Source: Lepeophtheirus salmonis
Lineage: Eukaryota > Arthropoda > Copepoda > Siphonostomatoida > Caligidae
Assembly: GCF_016086655.4 (NCBI RefSeq)
Contig: NC_052136.2
Location: 12,214,001 to 12,278,000, forward strand
Direction of reading: 5' to 3'
DNA: 64,000 nucleotides
Part shown: one piece after another, positions 13,061-25,489 of the stretch
Layout of the letters: each line of letters starts with the position of its first letter
Position numbering within the stretch: position 1 is the first letter of the stretch
The notes under the pieces: generated by a model
Told to the model about the DNA's origin: nothing
What the model saw: the letters and a program-made list of their open reading frames with translations, nothing else
The model's database searches: none
Program-made: the position numbers and the translations under genes

Positions 13061-13294
13061 TATTTGTTGAAGGTCTCGGACCGACAGCCCTTGCCTTTGG
13101 CGTAATTTAGCAACAAGATCTCGGATCTTTTGCGTAGTTATTTGTTGAAAGTCTCAGACCGAGAACTTACTCCTTTGGAGGAATTAAGCAACAAGATCTT
13201 GGATCTTTTGTGTAGTTATTTGTTGAAGGTCTCTTACCGACAAACTTCTCCTATGTCGGAATTTAGAGGCAAGATCTTGGATCTTTTGCACTTT
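13061..13294 (+). repeat. Three-unit 78-bp imperfect tandem repeat, partly translatable
   Basis: Units start at 13061, 13139 and 13217, each beginning TATTTGTTGAARGTCTC and ending with GATCTYGGATCTTTTG. The period is exactly 78 bp (26 codons). In the plus frame from 13130 the second and third units encode related peptides with SYLLKVS at the start and KILDLL at the end. The first unit has an in-frame TAG. The units differ at about a fifth of positions. There is no evidence for a gene, but the reading-frame-compatible period is worth noting. Confidence 0.8.
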
Positions 13295-13339
13295 CTCTTC
13301 AGGAAGGGTAAGTGTCTTGGACTCATAGTCCCATAACAA

Positions 13340-15385
13340 CCCTGGATGAATAAGTTGCGTCCTTGGAATCTAAGAACTCTTATTCAATTTGCTTTGTAAA
13401 AATTATCGAAACCGATGTAATACCAAAACATAAAACGTTAAAATTGGTTAATGTTATTTCCCCATCGAAATTTGAAAAAACGATGGTGGTCAGGAAAAAT
13501 CTTATCAAACAGATCTGAAGAGCATAAAAAAGGGAATCTTGGTTTAGCCAAAATCTTAATGAATCAACTGATTCTAATTTAAATTCAGAATAAACTTATT
13601 TAAGGTGTTGAGATTTCTTGTTACTCTCCATCGAGAGTTATCCTTCTTAGGAACAGGGAATATTCTGAAAATGAAGAAAGGAGACTAATCACTTTCAGTA
13701 ACTTTCTCAAAAGCTTCAGAAAACAACATTTCTGTAACTTTGTTATCCATTACTTGTTTAGACTCAGAGTATAGAGGAGGATTGCCTCCCACTTAGGAAC
13801 AAGAAGGTTCTTTAGATAAAAATGGTGATTTATAACCATATTCAAAATATTAAATATATATTGACTTTAAATTAAAATTGCACAATTGTGTAAGCATAGT
13901 CCTAGCTTCTGTGAGTAGCTGGGAAAAATTATCAGAAAAAAAGTAAAACCGCAAATTTGAAAGTATTTGAATTGCTTTATCTAAAGTCTCAAAATCAAAA
14001 ATATACCTCAATGAGCAATAACTCAAGGAGGTATACTTCTGTATCCTTCTCTTGGATGCATTTCATGACCTCTTGGAGGTCCCATAAAATTCTTAGGCGG
14101 TGTGTTGACCTTAAGGAAGGGTTAGGGCTCGAAGGCCTGTTATCTGTTGTCTAACCTAAATGATATTTTTTCAATACCCTGAACCCCTCCATATCGTATT
14201 ACAGATAGCTCCATCATTCCGAACATTGTCCATTATCATCTTGATGTATGAAGGACCAAATATATTATGACTTAGAGCCGAGTCTTTTGATTCCTGCTCC
14301 AGGTTTGATATTTTAAGGGGCGCTTTAAAGGAAGAGATTAAAAGTATCCTTCTAGCATTCTTAATGAGCTTTTGCATTCTTTTTCAGGCATTGCACCGAG
14401 TAAAAAATATAACTTTCCACAAAAGTGAAGGCTTCCATAAAAGAAACATTCTCCCATTCCTTCAATCACATGCCCATAGCTTCCAAAAAAAAATGGACTC
14501 CTTCCTTGCTTACTGCTTCGTCCAAAACATTGGCAGAGGTAGTGATCGCAGTTAACTTTCTAGAAATGTCACTTATCTTCTCATAGGCCCCCATAATGGG
14601 TCTAAAAGACAATCAGAAAGTCTTGTTTATGTCAGTTAGAGTGATAATTGTGACACTGCCTCAGGCGCTTAATTGCGGATTTGCCATCGAAATAGCCAGT
14701 TGTGAATCTAAAAACTACGTTAATTTAGGAAAAAAATCCATAAGGAATTAAAATTATGCGTTAGGTTTTGAGTGGGTTGCCTCGTGCGTGGCCAACGTCT
14801 CCACACAAGATGACAGGGAGTCGCTAGGAAGTAGCTTGTTCTGCCTCGGTATTTCTACGAATTTTTCACTCGTGTTTATTAAGTTTTAATTTAACTATTG
14901 TCTATTTATATTTATACTTCTTGACTATTAAAGGGTAGGAACAGAAATAGGATGACGTAAGAGACGTAACACATGTCGTAGTGGGGTGAGATTCAGGGTC
15001 ACCAGATTCTTATTGTAAATTTTTGCCGTCTGTTTCTAAAGTAGCTAGGGTAGAACGGAATTACAAATGAATAGCTATGCTATGATATAAAATATATATT
15101 TATGTTAATAATTAATATTGCAATGTAGTATATTGTCTTATATTTAATGATTTAATAATAAATCAAAAGTATTCATTCGTATTTTTTAAAGTTTTTTTCC
15201 TTTCGAGTAATAGAATATTTATATTTTCATATTTAAAAAATTTTTTTAAACCTAATATTTAAAACAAGCAAATGTATATTTTTTTAAGTTTTCTTCTTTG
15301 AGTCAGGATACAATATTCTATGGTCTTTAACTACTTATAGAAGAAATTTCAGCTGTGATTTGCCATCCGTTAACAAGCCATTATA
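13340..15385. other. Unclassified, partly coding-like decayed DNA
   Basis: Base composition is more even than in neighbouring deserts. Short open frames (plus 13957-14154 and 14364-14555; minus 14377-14171, with KISNLEQESKDSALSHNIFGP) look like fragments of a protein, possibly the gag-like part of a retroelement. No diagnostic motif (RT, integrase, zinc knuckle) is visible. No complete gene can be supported. Confidence 0.3.
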
Positions 15386-16390
15386 TTATTGTATGAGTGC
15401 AACTCCCCTTTCGAAAAGATCATTAATAACATTGATAAACCTAATTATTTCTGATGCTTGATTGAAATCATCCCTATCATTCCAGAGCTCCATAATTTTC
15501 ATAAATCTTATTGTCTTATCTGTGACAAAGTCTTCTAAATTTTTATGTACATCTTCTTCATTGAACTGTTTTGGCATCTTATTATTTACTTTTAAAGAGC
15601 TTTTGGATGACAAACTTACTCGACCATAAAAAAAAGTGAGTCCTACAAGTTCCTCCGACAAGTACTATAAACGTAAGGAAAGTTTGCATGAAGTTGACTT
15701 GGAAATTTGACTATTAATACTTGATTATTCTATCAATGACATCATTAAATTAAGGTCATTGTAAGGAGCGTCCGAGGTCTTCGATGCATTGATCCAAAGT
15801 TTAATACTTATTTGTATTATTAAAAAACATACATTTCGCAATCCTCGTTGTTCTCTAGGAGTTAATTTAAATTTTGATTTAAACATCCAGATTTTAAGAC
15901 TATATATTTTGATAGGCAGTGGGCATGGTGTATTGCATCAGGTATAATAACTCTAACTATTCGCTTAGGAGCAGCACCAATAAATATTATGAATAGCACC
16001 TTGAATTTCCTATTACCGTCCCTTGGAAATTTATTTTCGAGATGTTCGTTATCAAAGTCAATGGTGCCTTGTCGTATATATTCATCAAGCCTAGTCACCT
16101 CTTTATCTGCAATTCCGTATTCATTCCCAAACACTCTTGGAAAACAGTCCTTTAATAACTAATTCTATTATATGGTGCTGTATGCAAATGGAAAGAGGTT
16201 TTTTTCCCTGTAATTTTTCAAGCAAGGCGCAAACTCCAGTTTTCCTACGAGTGTTTGAACTTGTAGTGTCAAAACACAATCCTTTGACGATGTTAATAAT
16301 GCACCATTCTTTCATCGTTTTGAAAACGGATGTTGTTTGTGCCTACCCCGTCCCTGAAGTAAGTTTTGGGAGCAGATATCAACTTTGAAA
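15386..16390 (-). pseudogene. Degenerate hAT-like transposase remnant
   Basis: Three minus-strand open pieces run in order. 16315-16121 has GLCFDTTSSNTRRKTGVCAL followed by an HHIIELV stretch. 16134-15862 has RKFKVLFIIFIGAAP and AIHHAHCLSKYIV. 15661-15386 begins with SEELVGLTFFY. The first block resembles the Asp-containing DTTSSN block and the HH segment of a hAT-like transposase family common in arthropods. The pieces are in different frames and separated by stops. The family assignment is from memory of motifs and is tentative. Confidence 0.5.
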
Positions 16391-17847
16391 TAGATATCCT
16401 ACATTTTTTATACATTGCACGTTTTTGCCCTTGGCATCAAATGACCTTGGAGTTCATTTATTTATAAAATAAGCTCCTACTAAATTTTCATTACAATATT
16501 TTTTTTTATTTTACACAATTTTTTGATTTATTTCATAAAACTTGGTTATATAGATGTTTATCCTCAAAAAGGGTCATAAGAAAGGTCATCAAGGTTAAAG
16601 TCATCAAAATTGGCACTTATTTTTTGTAAATCTAAGTAAAAAAACTGTATTTGCACAAAAAAAATATCTTACGAGTAGCCACTCATTGGCTGTGATACGC
16701 AGGTGAACTCACAGATAGGCAAAAAGGCTACATTTCATTTGTATATTTTTACCGTTCTTTAAGACACATAAAAAATGATTTATCATAAACATTTATAAAA
16801 AACTTTTGATAGAAGTTTAACTTAACTAAATTTGTTCATTTTACTAACAAGCTATAATGTGCAGTATACGGATGGTATTAAAACAAAATTTAGTTTTTTT
16901 CCAAAAATGTGTAAAGTTTCAAACTTTAGGGCCGTTGAGCTACCTCTAAATATTCATAGAAATTGTTCAAACTTTATTAATCGTATTTTTTGTAAAAAAA
17001 GAACACACTTGAACCCTCAATTTTTTACTTTTTCACAAAAAGTGATTTAATTGGCATCCTATTGTACATATCTCAATATTATAGTAAATTGTCCTTAATG
17101 TTGATATAAAAACAATATTTTTTTTAATTTATTTTTCACCTTTGCTTTGACAATTTATATATCTGTTTTTTAATGTTGTTGCTGTTATTAAATTATTGTC
17201 CCTCTCTTTTATTTGAATGTTCTTCTTTTGAATATTATATACCGCTTGGGGCTTAAAATCTCTACCCCTGATCAAAAGTAAGATTTAAAAAAAGAGCAAC
17301 TATTAATATTGGACAATTATAGAAAACTATTCTAAACTACCGCTTCTACCCGGTATTGCCTGGAGTTATTAGGCGTCGACAAACACACAAATTTTCCTTT
17401 AAGGATGTAGAAGATATCACCCCAACCCCTTTTTAATATGAGTTGAACTCAGCGCCTGCAAGATTTCCTTTCTTTTATACAGTGCTCCTTGTATATTATA
17501 CTTCTTTTTTTCTTTTATGGTATATTGGTAAATGAGTCTGGGAGCACAATATTAAAATACAAACGGTGACGTGTTTTTATAAATTTATAGATAGATAAAT
17601 AGTAGACATTAACTAAGTCTACTGTATTAATGTTATATTTTATTTAAAGGGTAGCTATACTTTACAAGATTTTTTGCAAAAAAAGAGATGTTACCCTCAA
17701 TCATTCAGTCAAATTTTAATAACTCACTGAATACTAAAATCCTATATCATGGTCCCACATAATGAAATGCTCTACATTATTTCCAGAATGGAACATCTTT
17801 TTAGTTTGAAGGAAGTAAAAATGAATCCATAGCCGCCATGAATTATA
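16391..17847. other. AT-rich intergenic DNA, no gene seen
   Basis: No exon or RNA gene is supported. Open frames here (for example 16832-17050) are translations of AT-rich sequence with no conserved motif. Confidence 0.5.
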
Positions 17848-17859
17848 AAGGGAAAAGTA

Positions 17860-19195
17860 CAGGGAGCGGGGATCAATTTGTCGCCTACTTTAAACCTTGA
17901 TAACTTGAAGACGACATTATCAAATAAAAAACCGGCTACCAAATAGGAAAGCTATTCTAGTCAGCTGACGATACGTAGTTCAGTTAGCATCATGCCGTCA
18001 TCATATGAGGAGATAAAGAGCTATAAGTGGAACGAGGAGTTTTCGAGGTCCCCCGTAGTCATGGCATTGGTTAATAATGGAGGTGAAATCTCCAATTCAA
18101 CGGTTGCTTCAACCTTAGGAGTGAATTTACGGACTGTTCAGCGTATACGTAAGAAGCTAGAGGACACTTGGGATGTTGATGCCGCCATAAAGAGGGCACC
18201 CACGGAGGAGGGCGCCGACGGGAAGGTCAGGGACACCGACTTTGTCGACAAGGTGAAGAAGATGGTTGAGGATGACCCTACCAGGTCCATGAAGGCCATG
18301 GCGAGGGATCTGGGCTACCATGAGAAAACAATAAGGGACTGTGTATCTGAGGATTTAAGGTGCAGGAGCTACAAGATGCAGGTGGGCCAGATCTTGACCC
18401 AGAAGGCAAAGGACAACAGGCTGATGAAGTCAACAAAATTGCTCAACAAGCTCAAGCACCCAAAGCAGCTCGGGATGCTGTGGTTTTTCTCAGATGAAAA
18501 GAATTTCTGTCAAGATCAGAAGGTCAAAAAGCAGAACAACAGGTGGATAGCCCCCTGCACCAGCCATGTGAGGAAGGTAATGAATACCAAGTTCCCTGCA
18601 ATGGTCATGGTGTTCGGGGTGGTCAGCAGTGAAGGTCATGTTATGCCTCCCCACATGTTTGAAACGGGTCTAAAGGTCAATACAGAGGTCTACCTGGATG
18701 TTATGGAGAAGGTGGTTCTGCCCTGGATCCAAGGGGTGGCCGGAGACAGGCCCTGGGTGTGGCGACAGGACTCAGCACCCTGCCATGTGTCCAAAATCTT
18801 CATCCAGTGGTTAAACGAGAGCTGTTATGACGTCGTAACCAAGGATTTGTGGCCTCCTAACTCTCCCGACCTTGATCCTTTGGACTATTTTGTCTGGGGC
18901 TATGTTGAGAGATATACCAACAGACATCCCCATAGCACCAAGGCCAGCCTGATGGACTCCATCAAAGAGGTATTCGGCAACATGGACAATGAGATGGTCA
19001 GAAGAGCCTGCGGCCGGTTCAGATGCCGTATAGAGCCCGTTATTGATGCCAACGGTGATTATATCGAATGAATGGTTACTCTATACCTATATGCTCGTCA
19101 TAGTTTTGATTTTCAATAAAAAAGTTAAAAAGTGTATATTTTGTGTTGTTTTTTGTAGAAAAATATTTTGCCGACAATTTGATCCCCGCTCCCTA
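17860..19195 (+). mobile_element. Complete mariner-family (DD37D) transposon, 1336 bp
   Basis: The element has terminal inverted repeats: left YAGGGAGCGGGGATCAA then TTTGTCGCC, right (reverse complement) the same core then ATTGTCGGC. It is flanked by TA at 17858-17859 and 19196-19197. It carries one intact transposase gene. The flanks, GGGAAAAG on the left and CTCGG plus ATATTATATCCATCTT on the right, are joined directly around a single TA in the related repeat at 63484-63530, which proves the boundaries. It is inserted in an older hAT-derived repeat. Confidence 0.95.
17992..19071 (+). CDS. Mariner transposase, intact 359 aa
   Basis: Cut-and-paste transposase that would bind the flanking inverted repeats and integrate at TA. 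The N-terminal half has two helix-turn-helix-like segments: residues about 36-55, with STVASTLGVNLRTVQRIRKK, and about 97-117, with SMKAMARDLGYHEKTIR. The catalytic core shows FFSDEKNF (Asp168), WRQDSAPCH (Asp260) and PPNSPDLDPLDYF (Asp298), so the spacing is DD37D. The length (359) is normal for the family, and no stop or frameshift is present. The ATG at 17992 is the first in frame after the left terminal repeat. The gene is richer in G+C than its surroundings, consistent with a recent arrival. Whether it is active is not shown by sequence alone. Confidence 0.95.
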   Translation: MPSSYEEIKSYKWNEEFSRSPVVMALVNNGGEISNSTVASTLGVNLRTVQRIRKKLEDTWDVDAAIKRAPTEEGADGKVRDTDFVDKVKKMVEDDPTRSMKAMARDLGYHEKTIRDCVSEDLRCRSYKMQVGQILTQKAKDNRLMKSTKLLNKLKHPKQLGMLWFFSDEKNFCQDQKVKKQNNRWIAPCTSHVRKVMNTKFPAMVMVFGVVSSEGHVMPPHMFETGLKVNTEVYLDVMEKVVLPWIQGVAGDRPWVWRQDSAPCHVSKIFIQWLNESCYDVVTKDLWPPNSPDLDPLDYFVWGYVERYTNRHPHSTKASLMDSIKEVFGNMDNEMVRRACGRFRCRIEPVIDANGDYIE

Positions 19196-19197
19196 TA

Positions 19198-19540
19198 CTC
19201 GGATATTTAAAAATATATATTATATCCATCTTCCCACCAAAAATATTCAGATTTTTTACAATCCGTTTTTTCTCTATACATCCTGTAGAATTTATTTTCA
19301 ATACATTTACATTCATTCGAAAGGAAATGCCATCTTTTTAAATTGGCCATGCCTAATAAAGGATTTGCAATGTAAGCTTTGCAACATTAGAGATAAAGCT
19401 AATAGGAAGGGTGTCCTAGAACAGCAAGGACAGTGCACCAGGCACAAAAAGAATGTAGATTTAACCAACAAAGGAGACAAAGTAACACAGAAGGTACTCA
19501 ACGTCATCCCCTCCAACGATAACATACTGACATAGTGAAG
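19198..19540 (+). pseudogene. hAT-derived repeat with BED-like finger fragment
   Basis: From 19198 to about 19345 the DNA is a repeat shared with 63494-63643 (both contain GATTTTTTACAATCCGTTTT). It continues into an open stretch reading LQCKLCNIRDKANRKGVLEQ and later TRHKKNV, a C-x2-C...H arrangement like the N-terminal finger of CGGBP1-like hAT transposases. It ends at a stop at 19533-19535. No catalytic region follows, so this is a truncated relic. It is interrupted on its left side by the mariner. Confidence 0.55.
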
Positions 19541-22199
19541 GCCTCGGTCTCTGCTAATATCCCCTTGCCAAGATCAACAACTAGGAATTAAAAAAAACAG
19601 GATGCCTAGCCGCACCAGATGATAATACAATGGAAGAAGGACCCACTTGTTTGAGAAATTTCAATTATATGATTGTTTTTTACCAGAATACATCCTATTT
19701 TACCAGATCTATTTTTTTTTTTGCATATTTAGTTCCATTTTTATCCATTATTGGGACATCACTAATTAACACACTTAAACACATAATATTTTTCAAAATG
19801 GTAGTAGTTGGTCTAAAATTTGATGACCTTTTTTATATAGGAAAAAACTTTTGGGGTAAGGTGTTCATAGCAGCATACCGCTCAAAATACCCTTCCCAAT
19901 AACAATTTAGCACCATTTTAAATACCAAACTACACTAATATATACTTTATTGGTCATATCCGTATTAAACCTTAAATAATTTTTGCAGCAAATATGATAC
20001 AACTTTTTTTACATCTGCCACAGCTCTGTTGGCCATTGTCAGTAGTAATTAGAATGATGTTGCATCAGCCAACCAACAAAATATGTAATTAGCAGTTATT
20101 AAAAAAAAAAAAAAAAATTGAGAATAGCTATGGATTTTTGAAATTTGTGCCTTCAATATTTAAAAAAAGAGTTCAAAAAATGAATTTTTTTATAACAAAT
20201 TTAAATTTTGGAGATTTTAGTCTGTGATGAGTATTCTTTGATTTGTTAATTTTGAGTATTGAAATAGTCGACTCGCAAATTTATGTTAATGTAAATATTA
20301 CTTGGGGTTTTTGTTTTTTTCCAAAGTTTTTGTGTCTTTTATATTTATCTCTGGTAAGAAAGGCATAAAGTTCAATCAGTGATTTGATTTCACTCATGGT
20401 ATCCAAAGAGTTATTTGCGTGTAAATCAATCAGTTCTAACAACAGTTTCGTCATTGGTTGTTTCAAAATCACACGCAAAAGCTGAGCCAAGAAAATAGTA
20501 ATGACACTCCGTAGCTTCGAAATCAAGAAATCGTCTAATAAATTTGTTATGTAATACTAACAGGCGAGAACTTCTATTATCTCACCCATCTTGTGTGAGG
20601 GAAGTTTTTTTATTGTAAAAATGGTAAATGAACAAAAGCTTATGTCCTTCAACTCCTTGGCAAAAGATTAAGCTTCATATGTAAGGCTTTTACTTCTTGG
20701 CATATTTAATGAACAAATACACTCTTACTTTATAGTTTTGTATTAAATTCATTTATTTTTTGCAATCTGTCAACAACAAATGCAAAATCAAATACACATT
20801 TCTCATCTTCAATTTCCTTTGAAAAATCACAAAAAAATGTATCCATATAGGAAACATCACAATTTCTGTTTTGATTTCAAGCAATACTTTTAGAACTTTT
20901 CTCATACTTAACTAGCGTACAATTCTTTGCTAAAATACTTCGGTAAAATCCACATTCATATCTTCTGGGAAACTTCGAAATTGACAGTGTTTCAGTCGGT
21001 GTGCTTTTATTGAGTATCACGTGATCCATAACCTGTTTGATTTGCAATGAAGATATACAGAGGCGTCCTTAATCTATAATACAATTAAATGACAACACAT
21101 TTAATAGTGGAACATCTTTCCTGATTTTATCGTTAAGACGCCTCATAGGCCTATAATTTAATATTAATAAGAGTTTTAGTAGAAAGAGGAACAGGAGCTG
21201 GATGATGCCCTGTAGTGATGAAAATTGTGTCTATAATGAGTATCTTAAAAAAAAAAGAAAACCCAAAATCAAGAGGGTAACCCTGCCTCAATTTCAAAAA
21301 TTCTATAAAATAATAAAATATATTAATTTAAAAATATTGGAAGCAAAAATAAAAAATGAAAAGAATTAACAAAACTATTGAAAAAATGGATTCAAATGCT
21401 AAGAAAACGTTAAAAGTTAGAATAAAAATTATAGTAATAATTTTTTTTAAAGCTATAACTTATCCGAGGGACGATGATAGTTTCTAAAAATATTCCCAAT
21501 ATTTTTTGAATTTTGTATATGATGTTCTGATTCAGAGGGTATGAACCTCAATTTGTAAGAGGTAAAGTCCCAAAACCTTCCTTAAACTCTGGGTATTTTG
21601 ATACTAAAAGCAACATATCTTACTGTGGAATATATTAAAATGCATCTATAATCTCCTGCTCTGTTCGGCTCTCTCAAAGTGAGTTTTTTGGCAATATATG
21701 CCTAGGATTTAAATGTTCATAGTACAATGCTTTGGTTTTTGGAGGCGAATTCCTTCTCACAGATCATTCAAAAAGAATAATGGCCGGTAGATAACTTGAC
21801 TTTGTATTTATGAGACTCTTCTTATTTAGGGATACAAATAGTCTAAGTATTGCCAGACGAGGGTACTCAGGGAATGCATGTGGATGCCCGAGTTATATAT
21901 TTTCCCGCAGTCTTTACATGGTTCATAATAGGAAATACATCCTGCCGAGATCTGTAACTGAGACGTAAATTTACGACTGTCCAAAATTCCACATGTGGAT
22001 CTTAGTATTCGTTTGATCCAGATTTGTGGGAGCTTTAGTAGTCTTATATATTCTATGACCACCTACATTGATATGTCTTATATAATTTCTTCATATTTAC
22101 GTTTGGCTAGCCAAGGTACAGGAATCCTCAAGGTCACGCTCCATCTTTTAAGAGCACACATTAATGTCCAATCTGGTTGTGTATATAATTGTATTTAGT
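19541..22199. other. AT-rich intergenic DNA, no gene seen
   Basis: Contains a poly-A tract near 20101-20117 and several unassigned open frames (minus 20526-20281, Leu-rich; minus 22062-21826, with CKDCGKIYNSGIH). None has a family signature or splice context that would support a gene. Confidence 0.45.
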
Positions 22200-22320
22200 A
22201 GAAAAGGAAGTTCACTACTCAGGACTTAAATAGTAAAGACAACTGCTAAGGAAAAGAATGTTCATTCTTCTGATTAACAATTCCAAAAAACGGGTTAGCT
22301 ACAAAATGCATAGGATTTAC
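22200..22320 (-). repeat. Dispersed repeat family A member
   Basis: The block from TACTCAGGACTTAAATAG through ACAACTGCTAAGGAA to ATTCCAAAAAACGGGTTAGC recurs at 28470-28560. The reverse complement of its last part resembles 34350-34370 (TTTTAGCTGGCCG). It is non-coding and probably part of a non-autonomous transposon. Confidence 0.55.
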
Positions 22321-22396
22321 ATACCTCCTCCTCTGTCTACAAGAGTTTTTCATTCTGCGATGTCAGTATAGATACCTTTTTTTTATGTTCCTTTAA

Positions 22397-22460
22397 TTGG
22401 TTAGATGGAGTTGCAGTGATAACTAAACATTCTAGTATTACAATTACTCCATCTAACCAA
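22397..22460. repeat. Hairpin: 15-bp perfect inverted repeat
   Basis: TTGGTTAGATGGAGT at 22397-22411 is the exact reverse complement of 22446-22460, with a 34-nt spacer. It may be a decayed MITE or a structured transcript. No function is evident. Confidence 0.8.
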
Positions 22461-22469
22461 GGAATCTTT

Positions 22470-23889
22470 TGGTGAAATCCATATTCATATAGTACATTTC
22501 TTTCTCAAGGAATCACCGGGGCGCGAACGTACACACATCAAGTTCAAGAGAATAACTCCCGAGCGTGTTGTCCATGAGCTATGGACTCATTCTGTCAAAT
22601 GGGATACCTGAGTCTGAAGATTTGAATCAAAAAGATTATTTTTGTTTCATAATGATAGTACACATTTAAAGTTAAAGTTTTAAAAAACACATAAGATAGA
22701 TAATGTCCAACATTGTGCATACACTGAATAAACTTCCCTTCTATATTTTAATACCCGGTGAATTTTTCAGTTATTTTTCTCTCTATAAATAACTTCTGAT
22801 TATTTAAATATAAAAGAGATACTTAATTTGTACAAAAAGATCCAAAATTTAATTACGAACATATCTTCTTTAATCATTGTGGATTAGTAGTAAATTAAAC
22901 GATAAATAATTGGAGATTCTGCAAAGGGCTTAAAATTGTTGTCTTTTCCGGAACAATTATCCCGTTTCAAAAAATTGATCATAATAAATTGCATCAATTT
23001 TGAAATATTGGATAACAACAGTACTAATTTAAACTCTCTCACACCATTACCCGTGTAGTTATTTGCATTCAAACCATTTTGCAAACTGCAAATTATAAAA
23101 ATGAATTTAAAAATAGAAATTGAAGTGTTAATTCATGAAAATGAGCAAACTAAATTTTAGCTCAACTTTCCGGATGTAGAAGTATCTTTTAAGTACTCTG
23201 AAGAAAAAAAAAGTCAATTTCCAGCGATCCATTACTCCACAAATTACTTTTTCACCCATTAGTAAGTATTTTTTAAATCTTTTTTCAAAGTTAATAAGAA
23301 GACACTCACTAATGTCGTGCATTTTAAAACCTTTTTATGCTCAAAGCAATAGTAATATAACATTTTAACTTTTAAGTCTATAAAGTACAGTTTTAAGGTC
23401 ACAAAAGGGTCAACTTCTTCTAAATTTTCAATTTTAGCGTGTGTTCAATTTTTAGGGTAACCTGTTAATTTTATCTTCAATTTGAAACAATTAACTGATT
23501 TCCATAAAATGCACCAATAAAATCTCAGGAGCTAAATTGCAATTAGTTTAGTATTATATAATATTATGTGACATCATTTTTTGGGGATATTTATTTTTGA
23601 TGGAAAACAGACGTTCCTCACTACTCCAACGTTATACTTCCGAAAAAAAAACGAAATTCCGAAATTTTCTCTCTAGAATTAAACCACGCTCATCACACCC
23701 CTTCTACTTCTACAACTTGATGGTTACATATTATAAAAAATGAAATAATACTGCTGCAACCTGTATTATCCTTCTGAAACACGTTTCACATCCTTAAAAA
23801 AATGTCAATCCCCCATAAAAACAAAATATTTTAGGGGTTAACACAAATATAAGACATAAGAAACCATGCTTCAAATTGTAATAGCGACT
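22470..23889. other. AT-rich intergenic DNA, no gene seen
   Basis: Minus-strand open frames at 23084-22884 and 23322-23128 are short and lysine/phenylalanine rich, as expected of random AT-rich DNA. No exon structure is supported. Confidence 0.5.
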
Positions 23890-24380
23890 GATAGGATTTT
23901 TTTTTTTTTTTTGGGGGAGGGGAACTTGGATTTTGAGGGGTTTTTTCTTCTTTTTTTTAAAAATTCAAAATCCTATACATGAACAATTAAATTTCAAATA
24001 TAAAGTTTTGGGAAATTTTTTTGAAAAATCTATAGTTATACACAGAAAATTTAATTTTTTTCGAAAAAGTTTCCACCATTGAATTTTTAGAAAAAAGATT
24101 TAAAAAATCTATAGCTTTTCACGGAATGTGTTTCTTTTTTTTTAATTTTCAAAAATTAAATTTAAATATTAAATTTTAAAAAAAATCCATAGCTATTCAT
24201 ATAGATTAAATTTTTCAAAATTAATTTTTTTGGAAAAAAATTTGAAGAAACTAAATTCAATTTAAAATATTAAAATTTTTGAAAAAAACAAATTGAAATA
24301 TTAAATTTTCGAATAAAAAGCAAAAATTAATAATTTTTGGGAGGGCTAAAGCCCTTCCAGCCTCCCTCCTGCGGAGTTTC
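23890..24380. repeat. Low-complexity A/T repeat with GC-rich edges (family D)
   Basis: Starts with a T-run followed by GGGGGAGGGG. It continues as many degenerate units of AAATTTTTNGAAAAAA type and ends GGGAGGGCTAAAGCCCTTCC. A shorter relative lies at 37020-37145, ending in GAGGGGAGCTACAGCCCCTC. It is non-coding. A run of 12 C's at 24776-24787 lies just downstream in similar sequence. Confidence 0.6.
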
Positions 24381-25489
24381 CTATAGTAAATATTATTTGA
24401 CAAGGTTGTTCAAGAACATCATCCATCTTTTCTAATCATTATAAAGTTCTGATTTGCCAACAATATATGTAGTATATACATTCATAATATTATGATAGAT
24501 TATGCTATGAATGGACTTGAAATATAGGTACAAACAAAATTAGGAGTTTAAATGCTCCATTCATTCTTATATAAAAAATTGAGTTTAACTTTTTACGTCA
24601 ACTATTGTACATCTATAGATATGTAAACTCAAGGATTTCCAACTAAAGAGATTATAATTGGACTCCTTATTAGAACAAGTACATATACATATTAGTACAG
24701 GAAATATTAATGATCTTAATAGTCCTTTTATCCGTCTTCAGGGAGTCCGTAGGGTGTGGACTGGAGGTGTTGTAGCCCCCCCCCCCCACCCCTCGAGGAA
24801 TTTTTCTTTTTACTGAAAAATTGAATATTCGAAATTTTTTGTATACAACTGTGGATTTTTGAAAAAAAATTCTAAAATACTTAGAATTTGATGGATCTAA
24901 CAAAAAGTATAATTGACGTTAATATATTCATTCATATAGTTTTTTGTAGAGTTTTTAATCAATTTTTGTATGCGATGTACATACATTTCAACCTGACATT
25001 AGCACCTTCAATCTTTATTACTGAGCAATATGAAAGTACTTTTTAAGTAATTTTTAACCTGTCCTTTTTATTTTCAATAACTATCATTAATTGTCCATTA
25101 AGTGTAGGAAGATATTCATATGCTTGAATTTCATATTATACAATTCAATTGCAGGTACTTAAAGTATCGTCTAATTCACAATACTTTACTCTGTAATTCC
25201 ATTCAATTACTTTGATGTTTGATAATTTTGTGCTGTTTTATTGAAATATTAAACCAATTGGAAATTTGATTTACTCACAGATTTTGGTGTAGGTTATAGC
25301 ATAAACAATACTAATAAAAGGCTTAAAATTTCGATGATAAATTGGTCATAACTTCCTCGCTATTGAAGATAGAGACATGATTTTGGTAACAAAAAGTTTT
25401 TTTACCATTATCTATTAGATAAAAGAGGTTTAAAAGGATAAAAATTTATTAATTTTTTTTTGTAACATGCCTAATTCATTAGATCTAAC
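24381..25489. other. AT-rich intergenic DNA, no gene seen
   Basis: Only AT-rich sequence plus the C12 run at 24776-24787 is seen. The minus open frame at 24903-24670 runs through that homopolymer and is not a credible protein. Confidence 0.5.

Noticed and set aside
13957..14555. Retroelement gag gene
   Set aside because: The composition is suggestive, but no zinc knuckle, protease, reverse transcriptase or integrase motif is visible, so the class cannot be supported.
24776..24787. Run of 12 C's as a regulatory or G-quadruplex element
   Set aside because: It is a single homopolymer in low-complexity sequence, with no flanking G/C tracts to form a defined structure.
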